Counted from the first letter of the stretch, positions 8,701 to 17,444 are shown. The stretch: DNA of 64,000 nt from Halopiger aswanensis (GCF_003610195.1 NZ_RAPO01000003.1:682001-746000), one strand, 5' to 3'. Notes: generated from the sequence alone by a model not told the origin. A program made the numbers and translations.

Positions 8701-8990
8701 TGACCGAGGACATCGAGAGCGAGGGCTACGCCCGCGAGGTCATCCGGCGCGTCCAGGAGATGCGCAAGGACCTCGACCTCGATGTCGAGGAACGCATCGC
8801 GCTGGACCTCGAGATTGCGGACGACCGCGTGGCCGACCTCGTTTCCGAGCGCGAGGACCTGATCCGCGAGGAGGTCCGCGCCGACGAACTGCGGGCGGTC
8901 GAGGACGGCCACCGCAAGGAGTGGGACGTCGAGGGCGTCCAGATGGAGATCGCGATCGAGCCGCTCGCGGCGGCCGAGGCGTCGGACTGA
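5784..8990 (+). CDS. ileS: Isoleucyl-tRNA synthetase
   Basis: A 1068-residue class I synthetase of the archaeal/eukaryotic IleRS type. It begins at ATG 5784 (MSRFGEVDDQYDPHELEQ). The HIGH-equivalent is HMGT at 57-60 in SGSAHMGTTWNK, and the KMSKS-equivalent is MSKSK near residue 606. The CP1 editing insertion lies between them, including the TTTPWTVPANTF block. The C-terminal part carries the anticodon-binding helices and ends EPLAAAEASD. It charges tRNA-Ile and edits misactivated valine. Longer in-frame starts upstream run through a basic, low-complexity translation of promoter DNA and are rejected. A long antisense ORF opposite the gene is a codon-bias shadow. Confidence 0.98.
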   Translation: MSRFGEVDDQYDPHELEQRVFEYWDEVDAYEQTVEHRSDGESFFFVDGPPYTSGSAHMGTTWNKTLKDVYLRFFRMQGYDVTDRPGYDMHGLPIETRVEERLGFENKKDIEEYGEENFIETCKEYAEEQLEGLQADFQDFGVWMDWDDPYKTVRPEYMEAAWWGFSKAAERGLVEKGHRSISQCPRCETAIANNEVEYEDVEDPSIYVKFDLAEREGSIVIWTTTPWTVPANTFVAVDEDGDYVGVRAEKDGEEELLYVAEAKHEEVLREGRYEDYEVVEELSGEELIGWSYEHPLAEEVPDHVDAEGAFEVYDADYVDTHGDGTGLVHSAPGHGEEDFERGRELGFPIFCPVGGDGVYTEEAGKYEGQFVKEADDEIISDLEDNDALLASGTVDHSYGHCWRCDTGIIQIVTDQWFITITDIKDELLENIEDSEWHPDWARDNRFRDFVEEAPDWNVSRQRYWGIPLPVWTPEDRDDDEDMIVIGDREELVDRVDQDVDPDAVDLHKDTVDELTITEDGTTYTRVPDVFDVWLDSSVASWGTLNYPEDDSRFDELWPADFILEAHDQTRGWFWSQLGMGTAAIGDIPYEEVLMHGHALMPDGRAMSKSKDILIDPHEAIDQHGRDVMRLFLLSNNPQGEDMRFDWDGMQTMENHLRTLWNVFRFPLPYMRLDDFDPQETTLEDVDSDLELIDEWVLARLQSTKQEMTEHFEDRRQDKAVDALIDFVVEDVSRFYVQAVRERMWEEEDSASKEAAYATIYRVLRETVALLAPYAPFIAEEIYGTLTGDAEHDTVHMCDWPAIEEYWQDEQLEEDVAFLRAIEEAGANARQQAGRKLRWPVPRVVVAADDERVADAVERHTDLLEDRLNAREIELVSAEDRWEELQYSAEADMSELGPAFGDRAGQVMNALNEARIDDPTLEALEAAVDDVLEDGESLEESMVSFVTETPDDIAGTAFGLNGDDRGVAYVDASLTEDIESEGYAREVIRRVQEMRKDLDLDVEERIALDLEIADDRVADLVSEREDLIREEVRADELRAVEDGHRKEWDVEGVQMEIAIEPLAAAEASD

Positions 8991-9006
8991 TCCGATCTAC
9001 CGTCGC

Positions 9007-9033
9007 AGCGTGAGCGCTCGCTGACTTTTCTTT
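9007..9033 (+). terminator. Putative terminator after ileS
   Basis: A short inverted sequence (GTGAGCGCTCGC around 9010-9021, centred on GAGCGCTC) is followed by the T-rich run CTTTTCTTT. It lies 17 bp after the ileS stop. Archaeal termination relies mainly on the T-tract, so the hairpin may be incidental. Confidence 0.4.
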
Positions 9034-9141
9034 CGTCTCGCTCGAGCCCGCGACGCTCGAGTCCGTGACGTGACCGGTGTAGCCGCCACTCCGGCGGCCG
9101 ACACCACAAAGGACTTGACGGTCAGTTTCAAGCGTACGTTC

Positions 9142-11337
9142 ATGCGCGCCCGGGTTGCCGTCGTCTTCTTCGTCGTTCTCCTCGTTGGCTCACTCTCCGC
9201 ACCTGTCCTCGGACTCGCCGCCGGCGGGGACTCGAGCGGTGCCGTCGCCGAACCGACCGGTACCGAGACCGCTTCGATCGGGGCGGCGAGTTCGTCCGCT
9301 TCGTCGCTGTCAGCCGCCTCGTCGGCCTCAAGCGCGACGCTCCACCGGACGACGACGTTGCGCCAACTTCCCGACCGACCGGGGACGTACGAGGCCGAAT
9401 TCAGCTTCCGGGTTCCCGACGCGGTCACCGAACTCAACGTCCTCCTCACGCCCGATGCGACCGTCCAGTCGGCTCGAGGGTTCGAGGGAGGAGACGAGAA
9501 GGGGACGGTCCGGTGGACCGAGATGACCGACGAGCCGACGCTTCGGGTGACGCTGCCGGCGAACCGGACGGCGGTCGGTCGGAGTGCCGTCGCGGCGACC
9601 GGCCCGTCGGGTTCGACCGCGAGCGCAACGTCGAACGCGTCACCGGCGACGGCCGCCACGTCGCGGGACGGCTACTCCTTCGTCGAGACCGGCGACTGGG
9701 GTATCGTGCAGGTCCCCGGCGGCTTCTCCTACCGCTACACCGCGCCCGTCGCCCTCGAGGAAACAGTACAAGTCGACGGCCCGGGAGCGACCGGCGGCGA
9801 CATCGCCGTCTTCGGTCCGGTGACGGAGTACGAACGCGCCGTCGACGGCGGCTCGGGGACGATCAGGTTGGTCGTTCCCGACGCGGCCGACCTACAGGAG
9901 GAGCCAGAGGCGATCTTCGACGAACTCGAGGCAGCACGGAACGGGCTCGACGTCGGTTCGGCCAGCGATGAACTGTTCTTCGTCGCAGCGCCGACCGACG
10001 CTGACTGGGGGCCCAGAGGGGTCCAGTACGGCCGCGCTGACGCGTGGGTCGCTGCCGACGCCGAACTGTCCGACCCCGGCAGCGCCTGGCTCCACGAGTA
10101 CGTCCACGTTCGCCAGGGGTACACGCGTTCGTCCGTCGGCACGACGAGCGAGACGGCGTGGCTCGTCGAGGGCCAGGCCGACTACCACGCCGCGACGTTG
10201 GCCCTCGAGCACGGGTTGATCGACTACGCGGACGTTCGGGAATTCCTCGCGGACGGCGAGCGCTCGCCATACGATACCGACGTCCTCGCCGAGCCCGACA
10301 GTTGGTCGGATGACCGGACGCCCTACGTGAAGGGACGGCTCGTCTACGGCGAACTCGACCGGCAACTCCGGCTCGCCACCGACGGCGACCGAACGCTCGC
10401 GGACGTCTTCCGACGGCTGAACGCCAGGGAGGAGCCGGTGACCGAGGACGCGCTGCTCGCGGCGCTCGAGGACGCGGGCGGCGAAGACGTCCGCGCGGCC
10501 GCGGAGAAGTACACGCGGACGAAAGCGGTACCCGAGATGTGGGATCGGGACGGCCATCAGCAGGCCTTCGACCAACCCGTCGCCGAGTTCGAATACGGGA
10601 TCGACGCGGACGGGATTCGCGTTGCGGGCGAACCGTGGGGCGCGTGGCGACACGGGAGCGGCGAGAACGGGTCGTTCGGATCCGTGGACGAGCAGGGCGG
10701 GGAACGTACGATCGCCGTCCCCGCCGACGAATCCGTTCGAATACCCGCGACGATCGCCAACACCGGAGATCGGAACGGCACCGACGACGCGACGCTACAG
10801 GTGAATGGGGACGTCGTCGACTACCAGCAACAGCGCCTCGAGGCCGGCGCGGCGACGACCGCGAATCTCTCCTGGACGCCGACGAAACTCGGCACGTACG
10901 ACGTCCGCGTCGGCGCGGAGAAACTGACGGCGGTCGTCGTCGGCGACTCGAGCGTCCGGGTGACGGACCTGACTCTCGAGCCCGAAACCGCTGCGCCCGG
11001 CGACCCGATCGTAGCGTCGGCGACGGTCGAGGCGACCGGCGACGGCCCCGGTGCCACCCTCCTCGAGTTTCGGACGGCCGAAGGGAAAACTACGATCCCC
11101 GTCGCAGTCGCGGCCGACGAGACCGCGACGGTCGAGCACGAACTGCGGTTCGAGTCCCCGGCGCGGTACGAGGTCGCCGTCGGACAGCAGTCCGCAACCG
11201 TTACCGTCGAGAACCGATCGCGGCCGCCGGCCGACCTCGAGGAAGTTCCCGGATTCGGCGCGCCAGCAGGGATTGCAGCGCTGGTCGCACTTCTGGCAGT
11301 CGCACACGTACTCTCGCTGCGGTCGCGGCGCCCGTAA
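9142..11337 (+). CDS. Surface-anchored gluzincin-type metallopeptidase-like protein with PGF-CTERM-like end
   Basis: A 731-residue exported protein. An N-terminal Sec-type signal (MRARVAVVFFVVLLVGSLSAPVLG) is followed by a Ser/Thr-rich region and a beta-rich domain. A zinc-peptidase motif HEYVH lies at 318-322, with the downstream glutamate E343 in WLVEGQADYHA, as in M61/M1-like gluzincins. After about residue 480 come two CARDB-like beta domains. The end has PGF at 703-705, a hydrophobic stretch and a basic RSRRP, which resembles the PGF-CTERM signal recognised by archaeosortase A for lipid attachment. It is therefore probably a cell-surface protease or peptide-binding protein. ATG 9142 is chosen because the signal peptide begins there; an upstream in-frame start would precede it with non-hydrophobic sequence. 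Confidence 0.75.
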   Translation: MRARVAVVFFVVLLVGSLSAPVLGLAAGGDSSGAVAEPTGTETASIGAASSSASSLSAASSASSATLHRTTTLRQLPDRPGTYEAEFSFRVPDAVTELNVLLTPDATVQSARGFEGGDEKGTVRWTEMTDEPTLRVTLPANRTAVGRSAVAATGPSGSTASATSNASPATAATSRDGYSFVETGDWGIVQVPGGFSYRYTAPVALEETVQVDGPGATGGDIAVFGPVTEYERAVDGGSGTIRLVVPDAADLQEEPEAIFDELEAARNGLDVGSASDELFFVAAPTDADWGPRGVQYGRADAWVAADAELSDPGSAWLHEYVHVRQGYTRSSVGTTSETAWLVEGQADYHAATLALEHGLIDYADVREFLADGERSPYDTDVLAEPDSWSDDRTPYVKGRLVYGELDRQLRLATDGDRTLADVFRRLNAREEPVTEDALLAALEDAGGEDVRAAAEKYTRTKAVPEMWDRDGHQQAFDQPVAEFEYGIDADGIRVAGEPWGAWRHGSGENGSFGSVDEQGGERTIAVPADESVRIPATIANTGDRNGTDDATLQVNGDVVDYQQQRLEAGAATTANLSWTPTKLGTYDVRVGAEKLTAVVVGDSSVRVTDLTLEPETAAPGDPIVASATVEATGDGPGATLLEFRTAEGKTTIPVAVAADETATVEHELRFESPARYEVAVGQQSATVTVENRSRPPADLEEVPGFGAPAGIAALVALLAVAHVLSLRSRRP

Positions 11338-11359
11338 CGGCGGCGTCGCAGTCGTCGAA

Positions 11360-11911
11360 TTACTCCTCGTCCTCGATCGTCACCAGAAACCGGCAGGCGT
11401 CGATGTCGTCTTCCCGATCACACGCCTGCTCGGTGACGGTCCCGTCCGCGTCGAAGGCCGCGAGCAGCCCTTCGAGAACCCCGTGGGCCAGCCCGCAGTA
11501 GGTCGTCTCTCGGTGCGTCTCGTAGGTGACGGTCACCTCGTCCCCGTCGCGCCGACTCGAGACGTCCGGCAGGGACGCTTTCTCGGTCGCCGCGTCGATC
11601 TCGGCGGTGACGGTCTCGAGGTCGGCGAGCAGCTCGAGGATATCCCGATCGGTCCGAATGTGGGCGTTGAACGTCGAGAGCAGTTCGGGGGCGAGGGTCC
11701 GGCCGAATCCCCGTTCGATGGTCCGCCGGTCCTGCGGCGCTAACTCGGTCAGCGTCTCGAGGACGGCGTCGATCTCGCGGTCGTCGTAGTGAGACACCTG
11801 CAGGTACAACTGCGGCTCGAGGTCGGCGCGGTCGACGACGCGCTCCCACGTCTCCTCGTCGGTCCGATCGACGACGTACGTTTCGAGCGTTTTGTGGACG
11901 ATTCCGTGCAT
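11360..11911 (-). CDS. H-NOX/HNOB-like haem-NO-binding domain protein
   Basis: A 183-residue single-domain protein. The N-terminus MHGIVHKTLETYVV and overall length match the HNOB (PF07700) family. YETHR at 130-134 corresponds to the YxSxR haem-propionate motif, with Thr in place of Ser. In my hand alignment to a bacterial H-NOX, the proximal haem-ligand histidine falls at about T100-V101 (DLETVTAEI), so it is apparently absent. Two cysteines near the end (ACDREDDIDACRF, C164 and C173) recall the metal-binding pair of V4R-type relatives. H-NOX proteins usually sense NO or O2 and pass the signal to a partner; no partner is adjacent here. Whether this protein binds haem is uncertain. Confidence 0.72.
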   Translation of the reverse strand: MHGIVHKTLETYVVDRTDEETWERVVDRADLEPQLYLQVSHYDDREIDAVLETLTELAPQDRRTIERGFGRTLAPELLSTFNAHIRTDRDILELLADLETVTAEIDAATEKASLPDVSSRRDGDEVTVTYETHRETTYCGLAHGVLEGLLAAFDADGTVTEQACDREDDIDACRFLVTIEDEE

Positions 11912-12107
11912 GCTTCGGGGGCGGCTGGTACGACGGGTGCGGCGGCGGTCGGTCAGCGGACGGTCGGCACTCGTCTGCAGTTGCCGGTCGCCCCGCTTCG
12001 TTCTATCGGCCCGCCGGTTTCCCGCTCGAGTCCGGGACGGTACGGATTCGCCTCGCTTTCGTATTTATTTCCTCCCGCGCTCGAGCCGCGACCGATTGCC
12101 ACACGCC

Positions 12108-12971
12108 TCAGAGGTGTGACGCCAGTACGGGCGCGACCGAGACGGCGCTGGCACCGCGTTCGATCGTGTCGGTGCCGTAGATCGCCTCGACGCCGGCCCG
12201 CGAGAGCTTCGCGTACGCGTCGCGGGCGAGCAGCGGATGGACGCAGGTGACGAAGACGCGGCCGACGCCGCGGTCCGCGAGGACGCCGACGGCCTCGCTC
12301 ATCGTCGACCCCGTCGCGATGATGTCGTCGGCGACGACGACGTCCCGCCCGCTCACGTCGACGTCGCTGGGCGTGATCTCGACCTCGGTCCCAGAATGAC
12401 GGGTCTTCTCGAAGTAGTCCGTCTCGCCCTCGCCGTAGGCGTCCCGGACCGTCTCCGCGAGCTCGATCGCACCCGCGTCCGGAGAGAGGAAGACCGGATC
12501 CTCGAGATCGGCCGGCAGCGGCTCGGCCAGCCGGCCGGCGGCGTCGACGGCGGTCGCCGTCGGCTCGAAGAACTCGCAGACGGCCTCCTCGTGGGGATTG
12601 ACGGTCAGCACGCGGTCCGCGCCGGTCGAGATCGCCCGTGCGACCGCCCGCGCGGAAACTGGATGGCCCGCTTCGAAGGCCTCGTCCTGGCGGCCGTAGC
12701 CCATGTACGGGAGGACGGTGACGACCTCCTCGGCGCCGGCCTCGCGGGCGGCGTCCTGCAACTGCAGGAGTTCGACGTGGGCGTCGCTCGAGACCGTCGA
12801 GGCGACGATTACCGCCCGGTCGGGATTCGAATCGGCATCGGCGAGGCCGGGGACGGCCGCGAGCAGTTCGCCGTCGGGAAACCGGTCGTACTCGACGGCG
12901 GCGAGCGGTTCCTCGAGTTCGGACGACAGCGCCGCGGCGAGGGCCTGCGACGCGGATCCGCTAACGATCAT
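12108..12971 (-). CDS. prs: Ribose-phosphate diphosphokinase (PRPP synthase)
   Basis: A 287-residue protein, the short archaeal form. Recognisable blocks are RFPDGE (30-35), PYMGYGRQD (88-96), NPHEEA and the PRPP-binding loop DDIIATGST at 215-223. It makes PRPP from ribose-5-phosphate and ATP for nucleotide, histidine and tryptophan synthesis, which links it to hisI, hisB and upp elsewhere in this window. On the minus strand GGTTTACC (12988-12995 region) lies about 20-25 nt before the ATG and could be the TATA element; it sits inside GCGGGGTAAACCCGC, a small inverted repeat. Confidence 0.96.
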   Translation of the reverse strand: MIVSGSASQALAAALSSELEEPLAAVEYDRFPDGELLAAVPGLADADSNPDRAVIVASTVSSDAHVELLQLQDAAREAGAEEVVTVLPYMGYGRQDEAFEAGHPVSARAVARAISTGADRVLTVNPHEEAVCEFFEPTATAVDAAGRLAEPLPADLEDPVFLSPDAGAIELAETVRDAYGEGETDYFEKTRHSGTEVEITPSDVDVSGRDVVVADDIIATGSTMSEAVGVLADRGVGRVFVTCVHPLLARDAYAKLSRAGVEAIYGTDTIERGASAVSVAPVLASHL

Positions 12972-13052
12972 ATTCGGGAGGACAGTGCGCGGGGTAAACC
13001 CGCTTTCGTTCTCGCGGTCCGCGTTCTCGGCGGGCCGAACTCGAGCGGTGGC

Positions 13053-13664
13053 TCACTCGTCGTCGCCGGTCGCAGTGTCGGCTGCTCCATCGCTGTCGAA
13101 GCTAGTGCCGCCGTCGCCGCAGGGACCGCCGTCGGTGTCGCTCAACATCTTGAGCGCGCCGCTGCGATCGATCATGGCGACGAGGTTGAGACAGGCGGGA
13201 TCGTTCCACTGCTCCGGTTCGACCTGCGTGAGGTCGGCGCCGTCGAGGCGGGCCATCAGCCGGAACGAACCGGCCTCGGTCGGCCAGTCGCGCTCGAGTG
13301 TGGTGCCGTCGCCGGCCGCGAGTTCGTGGGTGGTCCAGTGTTCGATTTCGCCGTCGAACTCGACGAGGACGTCGACCGTGTGCGAGCGGTCGTGGACGTT
13401 CTCGATGCTGATCTCGCCGAGGGCGGTACCGTCGGCCGCGGAGTCGCCACCGTCGTCGGTGTCGGTGTCGCCGCTGGAACCGGACTCTCCGCCGGAATCG
13501 GCGGCCGAGTCGGCGTCGCCGGTTCCATCGTCGTCGTTTTCGCCCTCGTCTTCTGGGTTGGTTCCGTCGGAGTCGTCGCTGGCGTCGCTCGAGCAGCCGG
13601 CTATCACACCCGCGAGTGCAGTGCCGGCGCCGGCGAGCAGTCGTCGACGCGGTAGCGCTGGCAT
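13053..13664 (-). CDS. Secreted lipoprotein with acidic linker, function unknown
   Basis: A 203-residue protein with a Tat-type signal (RRRLLAGAGTALAGVIAGC; RRR at 6-8, lipobox Cys at 24), so it should be exported folded and lipid-anchored. Residues 25-90 are an Asp/Ser/Gly/Glu-rich disordered linker. The remainder looks like one beta-sandwich (ISIENVHDRSHTVDVLVEF), of the kind that carries small extracellular recognition domains in haloarchaea. A cysteine pair in the C-terminal half (NDPACLNL and GGPCGDG) could form a disulfide. No enzyme motif is seen. It stands between prs and the propeller gene on the same strand. Confidence 0.75.
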   Translation of the reverse strand: MPALPRRRLLAGAGTALAGVIAGCSSDASDDSDGTNPEDEGENDDDGTGDADSAADSGGESGSSGDTDTDDGGDSAADGTALGEISIENVHDRSHTVDVLVEFDGEIEHWTTHELAAGDGTTLERDWPTEAGSFRLMARLDGADLTQVEPEQWNDPACLNLVAMIDRSGALKMLSDTDGGPCGDGGTSFDSDGAADTATGDDE

Positions 13665-13752
13665 GTACGAGTCACTGCAGTTCGGGTAGTTAACTTCCCG
13701 TCAGACGCGCGGCTGACGACACGGTCACTCGAGGACGCGACTGACGGCCCGG

Positions 13753-14661
13753 TCACTCGAGGACGGGCGCGCCGATTGCGAGCCCGGTCGCGTCGGTTAC
13801 GCCGATGGGATGGGGGCGCCACGCTACCGGCCCGTCGTCGCTCTCGTCCTCGTCGAGCGCCAGAAACGAGCCGCGGTCCGTGACGGCGTAGACTGCGTCG
13901 CCGTAGCCGACGGCGACGATCGACTCCTCGGGTCCCTCGCGTTCGGTCCACTCGTCGTCCGCGAGCGTTCGGACCGTACCGGCCGCCGAGACGGCGATCG
14001 CGCGCGTCAGTCGGCCCGGTTCCGTCCGCGGATCCGCGGCGACGGCGTCGAACGCGCCCTCGGCCAGTTCCATCCAGCCGTTGCCGAGTTTGTACAGCCC
14101 CTCGGCGGTCGCCGCCAGCGGGACGCCCGCCGCGGAGACGTCGCGGACGTCGGTCAGCCCGACGTGATCCAGCCCGCCGCCGTGAACCCGGTAGACGCCG
14201 CTGTCGGTCCCGATCAGATCGCCGTCGATCGCCCGCACGGTCGCGACGGTCTCGTCCTCGAGCGTCTCCCACTCGCCGCCGTCGCGCTCGGGGTGCCAGC
14301 AGGCGACGGTCCCCTCGGGACCCGCTGCGACGAGGTCCGTCCCGTCGTAGCCGACGGCGACCGCCTCGCCGAAGCCGGTTTCCTCGAAGGTGAGGCCGTC
14401 GTTTCCATCCCTCTTTTCTTCGGCTGCGTCCGCAGCCGACTGGGACGAGGCGACGCGTACGTCCGTATCGGTCGCGATCGCGACCGCCTCGCCGTCTACT
14501 GTCGTCGCGACATCGCGTGCGTCGCAGCGCTCGCAGAGGCTGAATTCGCCGACGGCGTCTCCGGCGACGCGGACGCGGACGACGCCCATCGAACTCGCGA
14601 CGTACGCCTCGAGCGCGCCCCCGCGGTCGCCGTAGACCCGCTTCTCCTCAATCGAATCCAT
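13753..14661 (-). CDS. HVO_0234-like beta-propeller protein
   Basis: A 302-residue protein made of short repeated beta-rich units such as AIDGDLIGTDSGVYRVHGGGL and GVPLAATAEGLYKLGNGWMEL, consistent with a beta-propeller. The N-terminus MDSIEEKRVYGDRGG and an early LCERCDARD block match a haloarchaeal family I know as HVO_0234-like, whose function is not established. There is no signal peptide, so it is cytoplasmic. It is divergent from the phosphohexomutase gene across a 155-bp gap and is co-oriented with the lipoprotein gene 88 bp downstream. Confidence 0.7.
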   Translation of the reverse strand: MDSIEEKRVYGDRGGALEAYVASSMGVVRVRVAGDAVGEFSLCERCDARDVATTVDGEAVAIATDTDVRVASSQSAADAAEEKRDGNDGLTFEETGFGEAVAVGYDGTDLVAAGPEGTVACWHPERDGGEWETLEDETVATVRAIDGDLIGTDSGVYRVHGGGLDHVGLTDVRDVSAAGVPLAATAEGLYKLGNGWMELAEGAFDAVAADPRTEPGRLTRAIAVSAAGTVRTLADDEWTEREGPEESIVAVGYGDAVYAVTDRGSFLALDEDESDDGPVAWRPHPIGVTDATGLAIGAPVLE

Positions 14662-14816
14662 ACGAATACGTGGGCGGCGGCGCCCGAAAGCGTTCCGTCT
14701 GCGTCGTCCACGCCGTCATCGCTCGTCGCTGCGGCCGATCGCGGTCCGTGGTGACGCGCTGCGCACGCTGTGGCGCTCCGGAATTCCTTTGAGGGGGCCG
14801 GTAAGACTAGCGCCTG

Positions 14817-16181
14817 ATGGAAGTGTTCGGATCCAGCGGGACGCGCGGCGTCGCGAACGAGGAGCTGACGCCTGCGTTCGTCCTGCGCGTCGCGAAAGCA
14901 GCCGGAACGGCGTGGGGGGCCGACCGGGTGGGGATCGCCCGCGACACGCGATACACCGGGCGGATGTTAGCCGATGCGGCGGCAAGCGGCCTCGCCAGTA
15001 CGGGCACCGATGTCGACCGGCTCGGCATCATTCCCACGCCGGGTGCACAGTCCTACGCCGAACGCGAGGGCGTCCCCGTCGTCGTCATCACGGCCTCGCA
15101 CAACCCGCCGCAGTACAACGGCGTCAAACTCGTCGGCCCCGACGGCATCGAGCTCTCGATCTCGGATCTCGAGACGATCGAGGAGACGCTGCTCACGGAG
15201 TCGTTCGCGGTCGCCCCGTGGGACGAGACGGGCCGCGTCCGCGAGGTCGACGGCGTTACCCGCGACTACGTCGACGAACTGCTCGCGGCGGCCGACCGCG
15301 AAACGATCGCGGACGCCGACCTCACCGTCGCGCTCGACCCCGGCCACGGCGCCGGCGCGCTCACCAGCCCCGAGTTCTTCCGCGAACTGGGCTGTCGCGT
15401 CGTCACCGTCAACGGTCAGCCCGACGGCCACTTCCCCGGCCGCGACCCCGAACCCGTGCCGGAGAACCTCGCGGACCTCGGGCGGCTGGTCCGGGCGACC
15501 GACGCCGACATCGGTATCGCTCACGACGGCGACGCCGACCGCGCGATCTTCTTCGACGAAACCGGCGAGTACGTCGAGGGCGACGCCACCCTCGCCGCGC
15601 TGGCGGCCGCCGAACTCGAGGCCGGCGACACCACGGTCTCCGCAGTGAACGTTTCCCAGCGGCTCGTCGACGTCGTCACCGACGTCGGCGCCGATCTCGA
15701 GCTGACGCCGATCGGCTCGACGAACATCATCACCCGCATCCGCGAACTCGAGGCCAAGGGCGAGCGCGTCCCGATCGCGGGCGAGGGCAACGGCGGGGTC
15801 TTCTTCCCCGGGTTCCGCCTCTCGCGCGACGGCGCGTTCAGCGCCGCCCGGTTCCTCGAACTCGTCGCGGAGCGGCCGGTCAGCGAGATCGTCGCACCCT
15901 ACGGCGGCTACGCCAATATCCGGCGCAACATCGAGTACGAGTCGACCGCGGAGCGCGACGCCATGCTGGATGCGGCCGCGAACCACGCCCACGCCGCCGA
16001 CGCCGAACTCAACACGCGCGACGGCTACCGGCTGGATTACGGCGACGCGTGGGTGCTGGCCCGCCCCTCCGGCACGGAACCGCTCGTGCGCATCTACGCC
16101 GAAGCCCGCGACGCCGACCGCGCGACCGAACTGGCCGACGAGATGTACGAGACGCTCGCCGACGCGAAAGCCGACGCGTAA
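14817..16181 (+). CDS. glmM: Phosphohexomutase, phosphoglucosamine mutase-like
   Basis: A 454-residue alpha-D-phosphohexomutase with all four signatures. The phosphoserine loop is ITASHNPPQYNG (Ser94), the metal loop DGDADR is at 237-242, the sugar loop is GEGNGG, and the phosphate-binding loop RPSGTEPLVRIY is near residue 418. The N-terminus MEVFGSSGTRGVAN matches archaeal GlmM/phosphomannomutase enzymes, which interconvert 6- and 1-phosphates of glucosamine, mannose or glucose for glycan precursors. The precise sugar cannot be fixed from sequence alone. ATG 14817 starts exactly at the conserved N-terminus. Confidence 0.92.
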   Translation: MEVFGSSGTRGVANEELTPAFVLRVAKAAGTAWGADRVGIARDTRYTGRMLADAAASGLASTGTDVDRLGIIPTPGAQSYAEREGVPVVVITASHNPPQYNGVKLVGPDGIELSISDLETIEETLLTESFAVAPWDETGRVREVDGVTRDYVDELLAAADRETIADADLTVALDPGHGAGALTSPEFFRELGCRVVTVNGQPDGHFPGRDPEPVPENLADLGRLVRATDADIGIAHDGDADRAIFFDETGEYVEGDATLAALAAAELEAGDTTVSAVNVSQRLVDVVTDVGADLELTPIGSTNIITRIRELEAKGERVPIAGEGNGGVFFPGFRLSRDGAFSAARFLELVAERPVSEIVAPYGGYANIRRNIEYESTAERDAMLDAAANHAHAADAELNTRDGYRLDYGDAWVLARPSGTEPLVRIYAEARDADRATELADEMYETLADAKADA

Positions 16182-16298
16182 TCCCCGTTTTCTTTGCCTG
16201 CAGTAGGTCTTTCCGTCCGTTCGTCGTGTCCGCAACTGAGGAGACCGTGTGGATCGTGATCGGAACCGGACGGGACGGACTCGAACGGCTCGAGGCGG

Positions 16299-17444
16299 AT
16301 GACCGACCGCGATAGTCAGGGGGCAGCCGACCTCGACAACGGCGGTCACGATGACGGTAGCAGTCACAGCCCCGACAGCGACGGCGACGGGGACGGACGA
16401 ACTCAGACTGATAGCCCGCCGGCATCACAGCCCGATTCGCTGCACGCCACGGACTCCCGATTGGATGACCTGCTGCAGTGGCTGTTCCTGTACGGGAATC
16501 GGATCGCTTTCTCGAGCGCGCTGCTGGTCGGCGTCTTCGTCGCCTGCCTCCTGTTGATCCGCGTCCAACTCATCACCCCGGCCGAGGCGGACGATATCAC
16601 CGCCATCGCCGCTGCGCTGATCGGCGGCATGCTCCCCTTCATCACCGTCGTCCTCGCGATCAACCAACTCATCCTCTCCGCGGAGTTCGGTACGACCGGC
16701 GCGTTCTTCGAACGTCTCGAGGCGACCCGCGACTATCGGCGGACGATCGAGGATCACACCGGCACCCAACCGAGTCCGGCGGAACCGTCCGATTTTCTGC
16801 GAGTGCTGATCGAGGCGAAGCGGCGGACGGCGCTCGGACTCCAGAACATCTGTCGCGGCGCGCCCGACGCCCTCCGGGCCGACGTCGAGGCGTACGTCTC
16901 GATGACGATTCCGCGAGACGCCGAGGCCATCGCCGCCCTCGATGATGCCACGTTCGGCACCTTCGACGTGATCTCGGTCATCCTCCACTACAACGATCCC
17001 TGGCAACTCCAGGAGGTGCGCCAGCTTCGGTCGACCCACCGCCACGCGCTCTCGGCGGCCGCCGAGAACCAACTCGATCGGCTCGAGGACCTCCTCGGCG
17101 ACATCCACGTCGCTCGGCAGTACTTCAAGACGGTCCACATGCAACAGGAGTTGGCGGACCTCTCGAAGCTCCTGCTGTACGTCGGCTTTCCGACGCTGCT
17201 GGGCGGCTCGTTCGTCGTCGTCGCCTACGGAAACCTCCTCGCGCTGGAGCTACACCCCTGGGTCTACGTCGCGGTCGTCAGCACGACGATCACGGCGCTG
17301 TTCAGTCCCTTCGCCGTGTTGCTCGCGTACGTCCTGCGGATCGCGACGGTCGCGCGCCGCACGGCCGCCGACTTCGGCCCGTTCGTCCTACAGGAGCGGG
17401 TTCCGGGCGAGGACCTCGAGACCGAGAGGAACGACGGAGAATAA
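16299..17444 (+). CDS. Four-helix integral membrane protein, function unknown
   Basis: A 381-residue protein. Residues 1-55 are an acidic disordered tail (SDGDGDGDGRTQ). Two helices follow at about 65-88 and 96-122. A soluble middle of about 160 residues contains RTALGLQNICRG and MTIPRDAEAIAALDDATFGTFDVISVI, and a second helix pair lies at about 290-345. This 2+2 topology with a large cytoplasmic middle resembles small channel-like or stress-related membrane families, but I do not recognise it. It lies 117 bp after glmM in the same direction; glmM is followed by a T-rich GTTTTCTTT tract at about 16187. Confidence 0.7.
   Translation: MTDRDSQGAADLDNGGHDDGSSHSPDSDGDGDGRTQTDSPPASQPDSLHATDSRLDDLLQWLFLYGNRIAFSSALLVGVFVACLLLIRVQLITPAEADDITAIAAALIGGMLPFITVVLAINQLILSAEFGTTGAFFERLEATRDYRRTIEDHTGTQPSPAEPSDFLRVLIEAKRRTALGLQNICRGAPDALRADVEAYVSMTIPRDAEAIAALDDATFGTFDVISVILHYNDPWQLQEVRQLRSTHRHALSAAAENQLDRLEDLLGDIHVARQYFKTVHMQQELADLSKLLLYVGFPTLLGGSFVVVAYGNLLALELHPWVYVAVVSTTITALFSPFAVLLAYVLRIATVARRTAADFGPFVLQERVPGEDLETERNDGE

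Noticed and set aside
5778-8912. A 1044-residue open frame on the minus strand opposite ileS
   Set aside because: It mirrors the codon bias of ileS, is made of low-information Val/Leu/Asp/Arg runs and has no domain; such antisense frames are common in GC-rich genomes.
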